Positions 1 through 9,682 of a stretch of 64,000 nucleotides of DNA are shown one piece after another. This DNA is from Diploscapter coronatus (taxonomy: Eukaryota > Nematoda > Chromadorea > Rhabditida > Rhabditidae). Below the pieces are notes generated by a model, which did not search any database, had not been told where the DNA came from, and saw only the letters and a list, made by a program, of their open reading frames with translations. Every line of letters begins with the position of its first letter. The stretch's first letter is position 1. The stretch covers positions 15,391,249 to 15,455,248 of the forward strand of contig OZ038423.1 in NCBI GenBank assembly GCA_964036155.1, in the 5' to 3' direction. The position numbers and the translations under genes were made by a program.

Positions 1-3000
1 AGGGGCTGGACGGGTGCGGACGAAGACCTTCTCGTTGTTGAACTCGAACAAGTTATAAAGGTAGCCTGAAAATTCGAAATTACTCTTGAAAACACGAATA
101 TAAAGGAGCACATGCGATTCCTCTTTTCAGAGCCGACGAAAATAAAGCTTCAAAAAACACTTGACAGTGAGCGTAAATCGCGTTGTGTTCCTATTCATTG
201 CTTTATCTTCATTTATTACTACTTTTTCAGTTTTGTCATTTTTTGAAAGGAGGGATCATAAGTGAAAGAGCACATAAATTTGTGACATTGTGCCAATGCC
301 AAATGATTTAATTTGAATCTTTATACGGCTGACATTGATTTCAGAAAAATACGAATATACGACTTCGTATAGAGAAATTTTACAAGTTCACCATTAGAAT
401 GTCAAATTTAAAAATCAATTGCTCAAAAATAAAAAAGATTTTTTACATTTTTCATCGTCATTCCTTGTCGGAGACTTGATCGCTTTGGGTGCAGGAGCTG
501 GCTTATAATTTGGCAGAATGTGAGCCAGAGGATCGCTGAAAAGTCATCTTGAAGAGAAATAAAATGATCGAAAACTAACTCAAAAGACGCATTGAGTTCC
601 ACACCGCCTTCACTCCCACTGCTATTCTGATCCTGTTCTTGTCGCTGCTTTTCGTCATTCTTTCCAGCTGAAAGAAAAATCGTCAAAGTTTCTTTGAAAG
701 ATAAACAAACCGTCATGCTGAGTAACGAACATCATCTTGATCTTCTGCTTGAGTGCCTGTCTGTGGACTGTCGCTCTGCTCACCTCTCCCAGAGGAATGG
801 GCTTACCGAAAATGAGCATCTTCTGTACGATTCCTGAAATTAATTTCTGATAGTCCAAAAATTTGTTTTGAGTTTCGAAAATTAGGATTCACATTCAACC
901 TTATTTATATCACCTCACAAGGGAAGTGAGCAGATAGAAAGTCGCAAGTCTTGACAAAACTTTCCAAATAAGGGTTTTCAATGACGGGGATTACAGTGGT
1001 GAAGTCAAAAAGTGTTGAATTGGAAACTGGAAGCTGGAAATCAGTGAAAATACTCAGTTCTTCATTTGTATTCACAAATTTGTAAAATTAGCTTACATTT
1101 TTTAAAGCAATTTTGCTCATTTCTCACACAACATACGGGTGAAAAACTACTTAAAATTTCTTTCCTCGAAGTTCCTATTTAGAACTTTTTGACTTCGCCA
1201 TCTACGTCATCGAAAACCCCTATTTGGAAAGTTTCGTCATGATTGGCGATTTTCTACATGTGCATTTCTCTTCCAGATTAAGATAGGGAAAAGTGCGTCC
1301 AATTTTGAGTTCTGCTCAAGAAAAAAAGACCTATTGGACTAGTCAAGATTACACACAAAAATCTTGTGAAAAGTAAATCTCTGACTATTCTTGCTTCATT
1401 CAAGTTACTGATAAGAAGAAGAATACCCTTACCCTGATTGGTAGCAGGCTTGACGATGATGGGAATATCGTAGTTGTAAAAATGACTCTCCCAGGCGGAG
1501 CTCATCAGATGACATACCGTCGTGCAGTCCATTGCGAAATTGCAGCCCGAGGTCAAACAAATCTCATCAATGCTCTGAAGATAAAAAATAAGGGGGAAAC
1601 ATTTATTTTAAATTACTGAATCCTCGAAGATGCTCAGTGGTTTATCTTTAGGAATCTCGAGTAGAACGCTCAATTCGCATTTCATCGTCAGGTCAGGCAT
1701 CTGAAAGAAATAACCCTCATTTATGAATTGTAGAAATTTCTCGAAATTTTTGTCGATATCAAATTCCGTCGTCTAGTTCACTAGCAATGAGGGAATGAAA
1801 GCATGAAAAACGAACTTGGATAGTAGGAGGAATAGCAGAACCGAATGTGGTCAGAAATTTGGGCGACGTGAATCTGGCTGGAGGAGCCGATTCCAGCTCG
1901 CTCTTCCACTCGATCTCCTTTGCAGAGTCACTGTATGCACTGCGCAACAGACACTGCCTTTTGAACCAGCGGTGCTGAAAATTTATCATTCGTAAAGTAC
2001 ATGATCCAGGAGAATAAGTGAAAAGGATGATGAATAGAGATCAGGGCTGTTGCGGAATTGAATTTTAAAAAAATCGGAGTCGGAGTCGGAAGTGATATTT
2101 GAATTTTTCGCAAGGTCGGAGTCGGAGTCGGAACTTCCGCAACAGCCCTGATAGAGATTGAAACAAGAAAGATCTTATAGTCGCGGGGCAAACGAGTTTT
2201 CTGGGGTTACGGTCAAAGTCGCGAATGCCTTATGCCGTTCTATTAAAAAAACGTTTTTCTTGTAAGTATTAGAAAAAAAACTCACAGCGACAGCAGAATT
2301 CTGGAATCTGTCGCACTCTTTGACGATCCAATCGAAAGGATGTCGCATGTGGTAGTAGGTGTTGAAAGGGGTCTGAGGACAGAGGGCTTCTTTCACACGG
2401 GGAACTTGCTCTGAAAAATACATATTTTTGCTGAACATACTATCCAAAAATATTTCATTAGAAATTCGTGTTGAATTGAGAACGATGCGAAAAAACCTAC
2501 CGTAATCCTGATTCATGAGAGAAGCCACGGTGAAGAGAGCATTCTTGCCACTTTCCTCCACCAAATTCATCAGGTCAATAACCAGATAATTCAACTCCTC
2601 CCGCTCATCCTGCGTTAGATTGATGAAGACCTGAAAATTAAATTTTTAAACAATCAATCATCTTTCCAAGTGTTTTTAACTTTTCGATTAGAGAAGGGAT
2701 GGATGAAATTTCGTTCAGTTTTTCTTGTTGATTTTCGTTTTTCATACAATTTTCAATTTCGTCCAGCCCTGATCATAAATCGAAAGTCTACCTTGAGTTC
2801 ATCAGCATTCTTGGAGTGTCTGAACGTGCCAGTATTCATCAGATTGGTAACCATTGCGAGAACACGATATTGCTGATCGTTTGGAATTTTCTGAGGGAAA
2901 ATTGAAATAATTTTAGCAAATTAAATTTACTTACGGAAAACATTCCAAAGGGGTAGATCTCATTGACAGTCGCACACCAGGGCAATTTTTTCGGGGCATT

Positions 3001-5062
3001 CTGAAATCAAGCTTCGTAAATTAGGATATTTTAAAGGCTTTTCAAAACGCAGCCCGTCCTGTCGAAGAGATAGTATATCACATTGAGAGGGAAAAGAGGA
3101 TATTCTCACTGCGCTCTCGGAAAAATGCATAATTCTCCTAGGAAAGTCTAAGTGTGACTCGCGTGTTTGAGAACACGGGATTTTTTGCTAGCATTGATGG
3201 TTCGTATCACTTTTGCAATGTACCTCGTTTACACGTGCCACTTGATTATTAGACACATGAGAAAATTAAAAAAAAAAAAGTTATTATTAAAATGTTTCAA
3301 TTTTCTAGATTAGAATTTTCAAACTCACTTTGTAGATACCGATTCTGAAGAAAGAACGACTAATCAATTACAGAATTCATAGAAAAAATCAAATGAATTT
3401 TTGAGAAATTTTGAACAAAAATATAGTCGCCGAGTGAAAAGTGCTAGTAATCGCTATATTTGCTCAATTATCATGTTGTGTGGCTAATCATCGTTACTTA
3501 CCTGCTATTAGTCGACGCGATTATGCGATTTTCAAACAGATAAACCCTGCGCGATAAAGAAAACGCGTCTTGCATTAACGTTGCCCCGATGTTAGCGGGA
3601 AAATCCCGTGAGAAGTCTACATTTTAGAATTAGAAATCGTACCACGATTTGCTCCTTACGCATAGGACCTCCTTTCAATTCCTTGCGGATTCTAGCCAGA
3701 TGAGGAATGGCTTCGTTTCTAAATTACATTTCTTATGTTAGGTAATCAAATAATTAGAACAAGATCATTTATCAGAAAAGAAAGAATTCCGATTTTAAAA
3801 ATAAAGAAATTTTCGATTTACTAGAAAAATAGTACAGAAAAGGAAATATACTAATTTTCAGCAGGGTTTCTTTTAAAGAACATTTTCTTCCAAGAATAAG
3901 TAATGCGCTGACTTGGTGATTCCCTTGTACTTGGAGATCTCGAAGAGAAGCTTGTCGTCCCCCGAGCTCCGTGCTATTTCCTTCAAATACTCCTCAATCT
4001 GGTCGGGCGTCATCGCCATTTTCTGAAAAATAGCCAAAATCTAGTGAAACTCGTGAGAAAGCATACGTTAGTCGTTTTCCTTTCCTTGAATCTCTTCTCT
4101 CCAGCCTTTTGATTGGACGCTGAAGGACCAGGTTGTGCCTCCTCATCTTCATTCTGCACTCCACTCCCGGTTAGTTTTTCTGAAAAATATAGTTGAAGAT
4201 CAAATTTTGTTTTTAAAAGGATCTCGAGATTTGATAAACATTCAAGAAAGCGATAAGTCTAAATCCAGGAAGATTCCTTCGTCTTCTATGACTGTTAGGT
4301 AAAAATTTCAGTAAATAGGTGCAATAGGTGCACTAGTTTTCTAGTGATTCTTAGCTGATGACGAACTTTATCATCTTGTACTAATTTCGAAAAGAAGTTA
4401 GTGAAAATCCTCATCTGGGCGCGGAAGTCTAGTGGTAAGACGTATCGGCCCATTAAGTCGGTAAGATTTCAGGTTCAACTCCTGACTGCGCCTCACACTT
4501 TTTGCAAGTAGCATTTCAGTTTTGCAAAAAATGACAAGACGATTTAGGAAATATTTCTTCTACTTCTCGGCTAAACTTTTCTTTTCGGAGTAAATTTGAA
4601 AAAAAAAAGTTAGATTTTTCTCACATTCTATTAACTTTTCATCAAAATTCATCAATCAAAAGCTAATGGAATAAGTGCTTTTTTAGTTACCAAATTTCTG
4701 AGTTTTTTTTTTCTAGAAATCTAGAAATTATTCAAATCTCATTTCCTCTTCAATATCAATTCAGAATCGTTTTGTCATCTTCAAAAACTGCTTGCTTTCA
4801 GTAAAAACTATATTTCTTTTTCGTCAAACTCACTGAACCAGTCGGGCATTCCGTTAGCGAAGAGCAATTCCCTGCCGCCCCGTTTCTCCTCCATCGACAG
4901 CAGCAGGCAGTGATGGCATGTCAGAGTGTCGTGCTCCATCAACTCTGCAACTCCACTCATTTCACCCAACTCATCCATTCCCCCCTCACCTTTGACCGTC
5001 TGCCAAGTGCTTGGCTGCGCCAGCAGCTTCTCACGAATGGGACATGGTGACTGAGGAGGCAT
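1..5062 (-). CDS. ice2: ICE2/NARG2-like little elongation complex subunit 2 (3' end off window)
   Basis: Multi-exon gene whose ATG is at 5060-5062. The first exon ends at 4834 in CA|GTGAGT. Later exons lie near 4185-4067, 4022-3912, 3718-3653, 2998-2942, 2890-2790, 2630-2513, 2410-2286, 1976-1818, 1700-1622, 1573-1432, 835-716 and 665-434. The final visible exon (67-1) joins in phase after a 366-nt intron and reads CYLYNLFEF...VRTRP, then leaves the window. Three stretches resemble human ICE2/NARG2 as I remember it: LTS...HLMSSAWESHFYNYDIP against LTS...LLNN...EIP; the K-I-P-L...VHRQALKQKIKMMF block; and the C-terminal YLYNLFEF...VR motif against VYKLFSL...LLVR. ICE2 belongs to the little elongation complex, which supports snRNA transcription by RNA polymerase II. 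The N-terminal part (first about 170 residues) matches nothing I know and could be a separate gene. Exon edges are approximate. Confidence 0.6.
2042..2150. mobile_element. hAT-type MITE with 8-bp target duplication
   Basis: A 109-bp palindromic element in an ICE2 intron. The ends are perfect inverted repeats (CAGGGCTGTTGCGGAA). Inside, a GGAGTCGGAGTCGG motif occurs twice. The flanks ATAGAGAT at 2034-2041 and 2151-2158 form an exact 8-bp target-site duplication. CAGGG ends with an 8-bp duplication are the hAT hallmark. No coding capacity. Confidence 0.9.
3165..3625. repeat. Degenerate inverted-repeat element in ICE2 intron
   Basis: This long intron (about 2999-3652) has ends that are imperfect inverted repeats: GAGAACACGGGATTTTTTGC near 3170 pairs with GCGGGAAAATCCCGTGAGAA near 3600. 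The core is AT-rich and has no reading frame. It is probably an old MITE, but no target duplication was found. Confidence 0.4.
4418..4493 (+). tRNA. tRNA-like gene with irregular anticodon arm
   Basis: A 76-nt cloverleaf candidate lies antisense in an ICE2 intron. The acceptor GGCGCGG pairs with CTGCGCC, the D arm is GTCT-loop-AGAC, and the T arm is TCAGG-TTCAACT-CCTGA. The B box GGTTCAACTCC fits consensus, and the A box TAGTGGTAAGAC is good. A T5 run at 4499-4503 could end Pol III transcription. The anticodon arm is about 4 nt too long: the best pairing is a 7-bp stem (TATCGGC/GTCGGTA) around CCATTAA, giving an apparent ATT anticodon. It could be a degenerate tRNA, a tRNA pseudogene or a nematode-type unusual tRNA. 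Confidence 0.5.
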
Positions 5063-5227
5063 TTTGCATCTAAAAATAAAAACAAAAACAAATTAGCGAA
5101 AATTCAAGAAAAAATACGAAAAGTCGGCGCGGTGTTTAGGTTTAGACGTAATTTCGAATTGAAGAAACGAGGTTCCGTATTTCGAATTGTGCGCCGTTTC
5201 ATGCGAAAATAATTCGATTTTTCGGTG
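5063..5227. promoter_or_regulatory. Short bidirectional promoter between ICE2-like and FtsH-ext genes
   Basis: Only 165 bp separate the two divergent start codons, so both promoters and 5' leaders must lie here or the transcripts must overlap. The stretch is AT-rich with a GC-richer patch around 5120-5135. No individual factor site can be named. Confidence 0.5.
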
Positions 5228-6922
5228 ATGTTCTCAATATTGGTAGCGAGCCGTCTGCCTCGGGGCGGTCTGCTACTCGCGAGGGGCCTCTCCCGCCCTA
5301 CTACCTGCTCCTTCAGCTCCATCTCACTCGCTGCCGTTCCCTCGACTTCCGCAAACATTCGATTCACTCCACGTTCAACGCCTTTTGTCACTTGTGAGTT
5401 TTTTTTCCTATTTTTGAAAAAAAAAATTGTATTCCCCCCAATTTTTTATTATAAAACATGGAGAAAATACCTGAAGAATGGGGAATAAAATTTCTTCGCA
5501 TGTGAGAAGATACGCTCGTTTTTATTTTCGAAGTTGAAAAAGTTCAGCGATTCGATACGTCCGGACAGCGCACCCATCAGACAGCGACGGAGATGGCAAA
5601 GGGAGCGATGGGAAGGGAACGCCCAAAATGCCCAAGTTCCCCAAACTCGACCCAGAAGCTGGTTATTTTGATTGATTTTATAAAATTTTAGTCCATCTGG
5701 AATTCCCACTCGCTATGAAAAGCCTGATAACGCGATATAGGGTAGGGGCTAGGAGATGGTAGGGTGGTCGTTAGCCTAGCCATTGACACTAGATTTGATA
5801 TATCTTGTGTCTCTATGTGGATTTATCAAGCTTTTTCAGAGCAAGTGGAATTTCCAGATCGAGTGAGCCACTCCGAGTGGGAACCCCAAAAAGCCACTTT
5901 AGATCTTGCTTATTTCAGTGAAGAAACTGCGTCGATACCTGCTGGTCGTGATGGGCGTATCATTCCTGATGTCAACTCTCCTCTCCATGAGTCTCTACAA
6001 AAGGACGAATGAAACTGCTAACATTTCCAGGGAGGATCTCAATAGGCTAGTTTTTCGGCTTTAAAGAAAACTTGGATATGGTTTTAGTTAGACCGAATAA
6101 AGTGGATGAAAATGCGCAAAGTAATGTGCAGATCAGTCGTCGATTTTCAATCCAGCTCTTTTCTTCACTTTCTTTTCAACGAACAATCTGCGTTCATACA
6201 AGAGTACTTACATTTACTCTATTATTGCGTATTTTCATTCACTTTACTCGATCCTATAAACACATTACGTTGAAATGGTTCAGGAAATAGGTTCGGAATA
6301 AGTAGCATTGAGTTTTCAGACCTGCAATCGACTTTCGCATTTTTGCGGACAGATACCTGAAAGTTGGTGAGGTGGATCGAATTTATTATTCGCACAGCAA
6401 TCATTGCGCTGTCGCCATTCTGCATCCTGGAAGTCCTACTCGTGTGAGTGATATTTTTCATTATTTCGAAGAAAAGTGGCATAACTTTATAAGATTATTG
6501 GTTCTGAAAATCAACTTCCATTTTTTTCAGGAAACAGCAGTCAAAGTGAATTACGTTGGCGATGCACAGAAATTCTGGGCCGACGTTCGGAAGGAAGAGG
6601 CTGAGATTGGCGTTGGACTCAACAATGGGGTGCCCATAGAAGTGCTGCCTGAATTGTCCCCTATGAGGTCAGATCGTTTAACTTAGAGATCTGGGTTTAA
6701 GACGATTTGTAATGAAATTTAGTGAGGAATCTTCGATAATTTGCTTTCAGAATAATCGGCTGGGTCGCAGGGATGTTCATTCTATTCTGGCTGGGATTCC
6801 AATACTTCAAGCTGATGGCCAAGCGAATGCCTGAATTCCAGAAATTCACCAAGCAAATGGAGAAGATGCAAAAGAAGATGCAGGAACAGCAGGAAAGGCA
6901 GCAGAAGAGCAAAAAACCATAA
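5228..6922 (+). CDS. Mitochondrial FtsH-extracellular-domain protein lacking AAA and protease domains
   Basis: The ATG at 5228 starts an Arg/Ser-rich, acid-free leader (MFSILVASRLPRGG...) typical of mitochondrial import. Exons lie near 5228-5393, 5542-5662, 5838-5861, about 5894-6050, 6321-6442, 6532-6666 and 6751-6922. After a Lys/Asp/Gly-rich linker come TM1 (YLLVVMGVSFLMSTLL), then an FtsH-ext-like domain (FADRYLKVGEVDRI, AILHPGS, KFWADVRKEEAEIG, VPIEVLPEL), then TM2 (GWVAGMFILFWLGFQYF). A basic, Gln-rich amphipathic tail ends in KSKKP and a stop at 6920-6922. In m-AAA proteases (AFG3L2, paraplegin) the second TM leads into the ATPase. Here nothing of the AAA or zinc-protease domain follows, and the next gene is unrelated. 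It could act as an intermembrane-space or inner-membrane partner of m-AAA/i-AAA proteases. Two splice phases around 5860-5900 and 6050-6320 could not be settled by eye. Confidence 0.7.
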
Positions 6923-7137
6923 TTTCTCGCATTTTGAGGGTACAAATTTGCGTACTTACTTCTGTAGATTTGATAGGGATTAAATTAAAAGGCTCAGGTT
7001 AAGATTATTGATTTACGGAATAAATTATGTTCTGACAGAAGGATATCGTTGTCTTTATTTTTTTGCGTTTTTTCACGCTGAAATATCTTCTTTTATGCCC
7101 CAAATTAGTTTTTATCTTGACATATTCAGCTTTAAAA

Positions 7138-8969
7138 ATGCCGCCGAGAAAGAAGAAGGCCAAGATCGAAAAGGAAGAGGTGAAGCAGGAGGAAGAAAAC
7201 GAAGAAGCAGTTGATGAAGAAGACGAAGATGAAGTGGATTCCGATGCGGATTTACTGGAGACACAGACAGACGAGCAGATGGAGTTCAATTTCGAGGCAT
7301 TTCCTGTCGAGGAACGAGACAAGGAGGGAATACAAAACATGCTCACACAGGTATAATTTCGTTTTCTTTTATATTGATTGTTTCATTAGGTTAGAAAAGA
7401 TTAAAATATTCTGAGGTGAAGAATTCATCTCCAAAATTTTTAATTTGTTTCCAGGTCATAGAATCTTTGGACGTTTATAAGATCCGGCAAACGATATTTT
7501 GATTCTTTGGATAAATTTTGAGCTGCCAATTGATGGAAATTTCATAAGAATTTTCTCCTTTCAAAATTGCTTTTAATTTCCCCTTGCAGATTTTCTTGCG
7601 CCCCGAAATCGACACGAGCAGCATTGCAGACGCAGTGATCGCTGAGAATCCAATGGGCACTGTGATTGGAGTATGGTACTCATTCATTTCTGCGAGGATT
7701 ACTGTATTTGCAGCCTGCTGATGACGAGGCAGATGACGAGGATCTGGAAACTAATTCCGTGTTCGGACTGATCACCATCATTCCACTCGAATTGAACAAG
7801 CAGGAGTCTCCTGCATTTGCGGACGTTGTTCAGGAATACATCATGGCTAAAATCGGCAAAGTCGACAATAAGGCTAGAGATTTTTTCTTTAAATAAAATA
7901 CTTCAAATGCTTTAAAAAGTTATTCTTGAAAATGTTTTGCTCTGTTAGTTTTTTGTCTGGGGCAATTTGTAGCAAAACTTACTTGGATTTCCCACTAAAA
8001 TTTTGTTGCAAATAGGTGGAGATCAAAAATCTTTGACGCATTGCTAGAATGACCTTATCGATTTTGTTAATTTCAGGAAAAGACTAAACTCATCGAGGAC
8101 AAACTGAAGCAGTCGAATGTGGGCCTGTTCATCAACGAACGAATGCTCCAGTTCCCCTACCAAGTTGTTCCTCCTACTTTCGGATGCTTCAGGTATTTTT
8201 TTTTTTAATTTCCATATTCTTGAAAGATACAATTTCAGAACCGAATTGCCGAAATTCAAGAGGAATTACGATACGATCATCTATATTCACAAGGTAACTT
8301 TTATTTCCTTGAATTTCTTCCTTAAAACTCCTATTGCAGATTCGCAAATCGGGTGATTCGTCAGAAGAAGGTAAGAAAAAGAAGAAGAAACAAAAGGCGG
8401 CTGAAGCATCGACGAGCAAGACTGAGGCCATTCTCTATGACAACCAGGAGGACGAATTCATCACTACGGTACGTTGTTTAGACATTTTATGCTACTGCAA
8501 AATGAAAACGTCGAGAAGTTTATCGCTGAAATAATAAAAAGTGGAGGTTTTGTTCATATTTTGTAAGTGAAACTGATGAAAAGAGGTCATTACAGTGAAA
8601 TGAAATTTGCATTTTTAGCTGAGTGCCGGCAAATTGGACTATGTCGATGTGCCCGTGCACATGGACGTGTCTGCCTCCAGCAAATTCCACTCCACAACCT
8701 TGAATGACACCAAATATCTGGCCTATCGCAGGATTGCTGTTATGGACAGGAAAAGGTGTGATTTTGATGTCATTAACGAAAGACTTAATCGAAGTGCATA
8801 GCGAGGATTGACCATTTGAACTAAAACTTTTCCGTCATTTGACATTTTAAAACTCCCCGGAGTGTCAAATCTTTCAAAGAAATGTTTTTTTTTTTTTTTT
8901 ATATTCTCCCCTTCAACTTCCACATTCAGATTCGATGCATTCATCAAACAAACCTCAGAGTCTGCCTAA
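7138..8969 (+). CDS. bccip: BCCIP homologue (BRCA2 and CDKN1A-interacting protein, Bcp1 family)
   Basis: Begins MPPRKKKAKIEKEE and continues into a very acidic stretch (about residues 10-40), as in BCCIP/Bcp1. Exons: 7138-7350, about 7590-7672, 7713-7871, 8077-8192, 8239-8294, 8339-8468, 8619-8755 and 8930-8969. Recognisable family segments are MEFNFEAFP, the FLRPEIDTSSIADAVI repeat, FGLITIIPL, NVGLFINERMLQFP near the middle, and DEFITT...YVDVPVHMD near the end. The protein ends TSESA. BCCIP is a nuclear/nucleolar protein linked to homologous repair and to large-subunit ribosome assembly (uL14 chaperone in yeast). An acceptor (ATATTCAG, ending 7129) lies 8 bp before the ATG, fitting trans-splicing. 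The upstream gene stops 215 bp earlier on the same strand. A Lys-rich insert (KKKKKKQKAAE) interrupts the C-terminal half. Confidence 0.88.
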
Positions 8970-9682
8970 TCATCAATATGCGATCAAATTTGTTTTCTGT
9001 TGGTTTCGTTACCAAATTTTGAGTTGTTGATTTTAAAGTTTTTCTATGACGAGTAAAAGTTTTAGTTAATGAATTTTATTAAGCAGGTGCTTGATTAGAG
9101 GTTTATCATCACAGAATAATACAGTCAGTGGGAGACAATAACTTAAATTAACTATGAGTCATGGTACTATGCTATTTCACGCCACTCCCCTCTCCCTCTT
9201 TAGGCTGGAACCGCCCCCTATTTACTTCCGAGATTATAATAAAGATGCATAGTCTGAATTAGAGAAACTAAGAATGAGTCAAGTGAAGAAAGGTGTTTGA
9301 AATGTGCTGTACGTTGTATGGCTTTAGAATTGTGAAATATTTGGTAACCTTATTCTTTAGAGAAGTAATTTTATTCAATTCTGGTACTTTGAAACTCGTC
9401 ATAATTATGGTTCAAATAAAAACAGGGCAAATATCGAAATATTTTGATTGTTCAAATAAGAATCAACGACTAGGCAAAAATATCTACTGACAACAAGTAT
9501 TCAGAATTAATGACAATTAGCGAATAACATTCTACAAAAAAAATCATATTTTCGAACTCACAACCCCGATGAGCATCACAATGATGGCTTGTTTAGGTTT
9601 TACATTATTATTTTTTGAAGAAAAAAAATTCGTTATTTCAAACTCAAAATTTAATCGAAAACACAGCCTACATTGAAAATGA
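8970..9682. other. Convergent intergenic region
   Basis: 3' ends of BCCIP and the sirtuin gene face each other here. AATAAA-like signals occur near 9237 (plus strand). A C-rich patch at 9181-9230 stands out from the AT-rich background. No gene, tRNA or repeat was recognised. Confidence 0.6.

Noticed and set aside
1..5062. Match of gene 1 to NELF-B/COBRA1 (VHR-AL and C-L motifs)
   Set aside because: Spacing and order do not fit NELF-B, and the last exon and the MLIFGKPIPL block fit ICE2 much better.
7005..7346. 113-codon Ser-rich minus-strand frame
   Set aside because: Antisense shadow of the acidic N-terminus of BCCIP.
9040..9070. GACGAGTAAAAGTTTT as an end of the 42957 MITE family
   Set aside because: Short, single end only.
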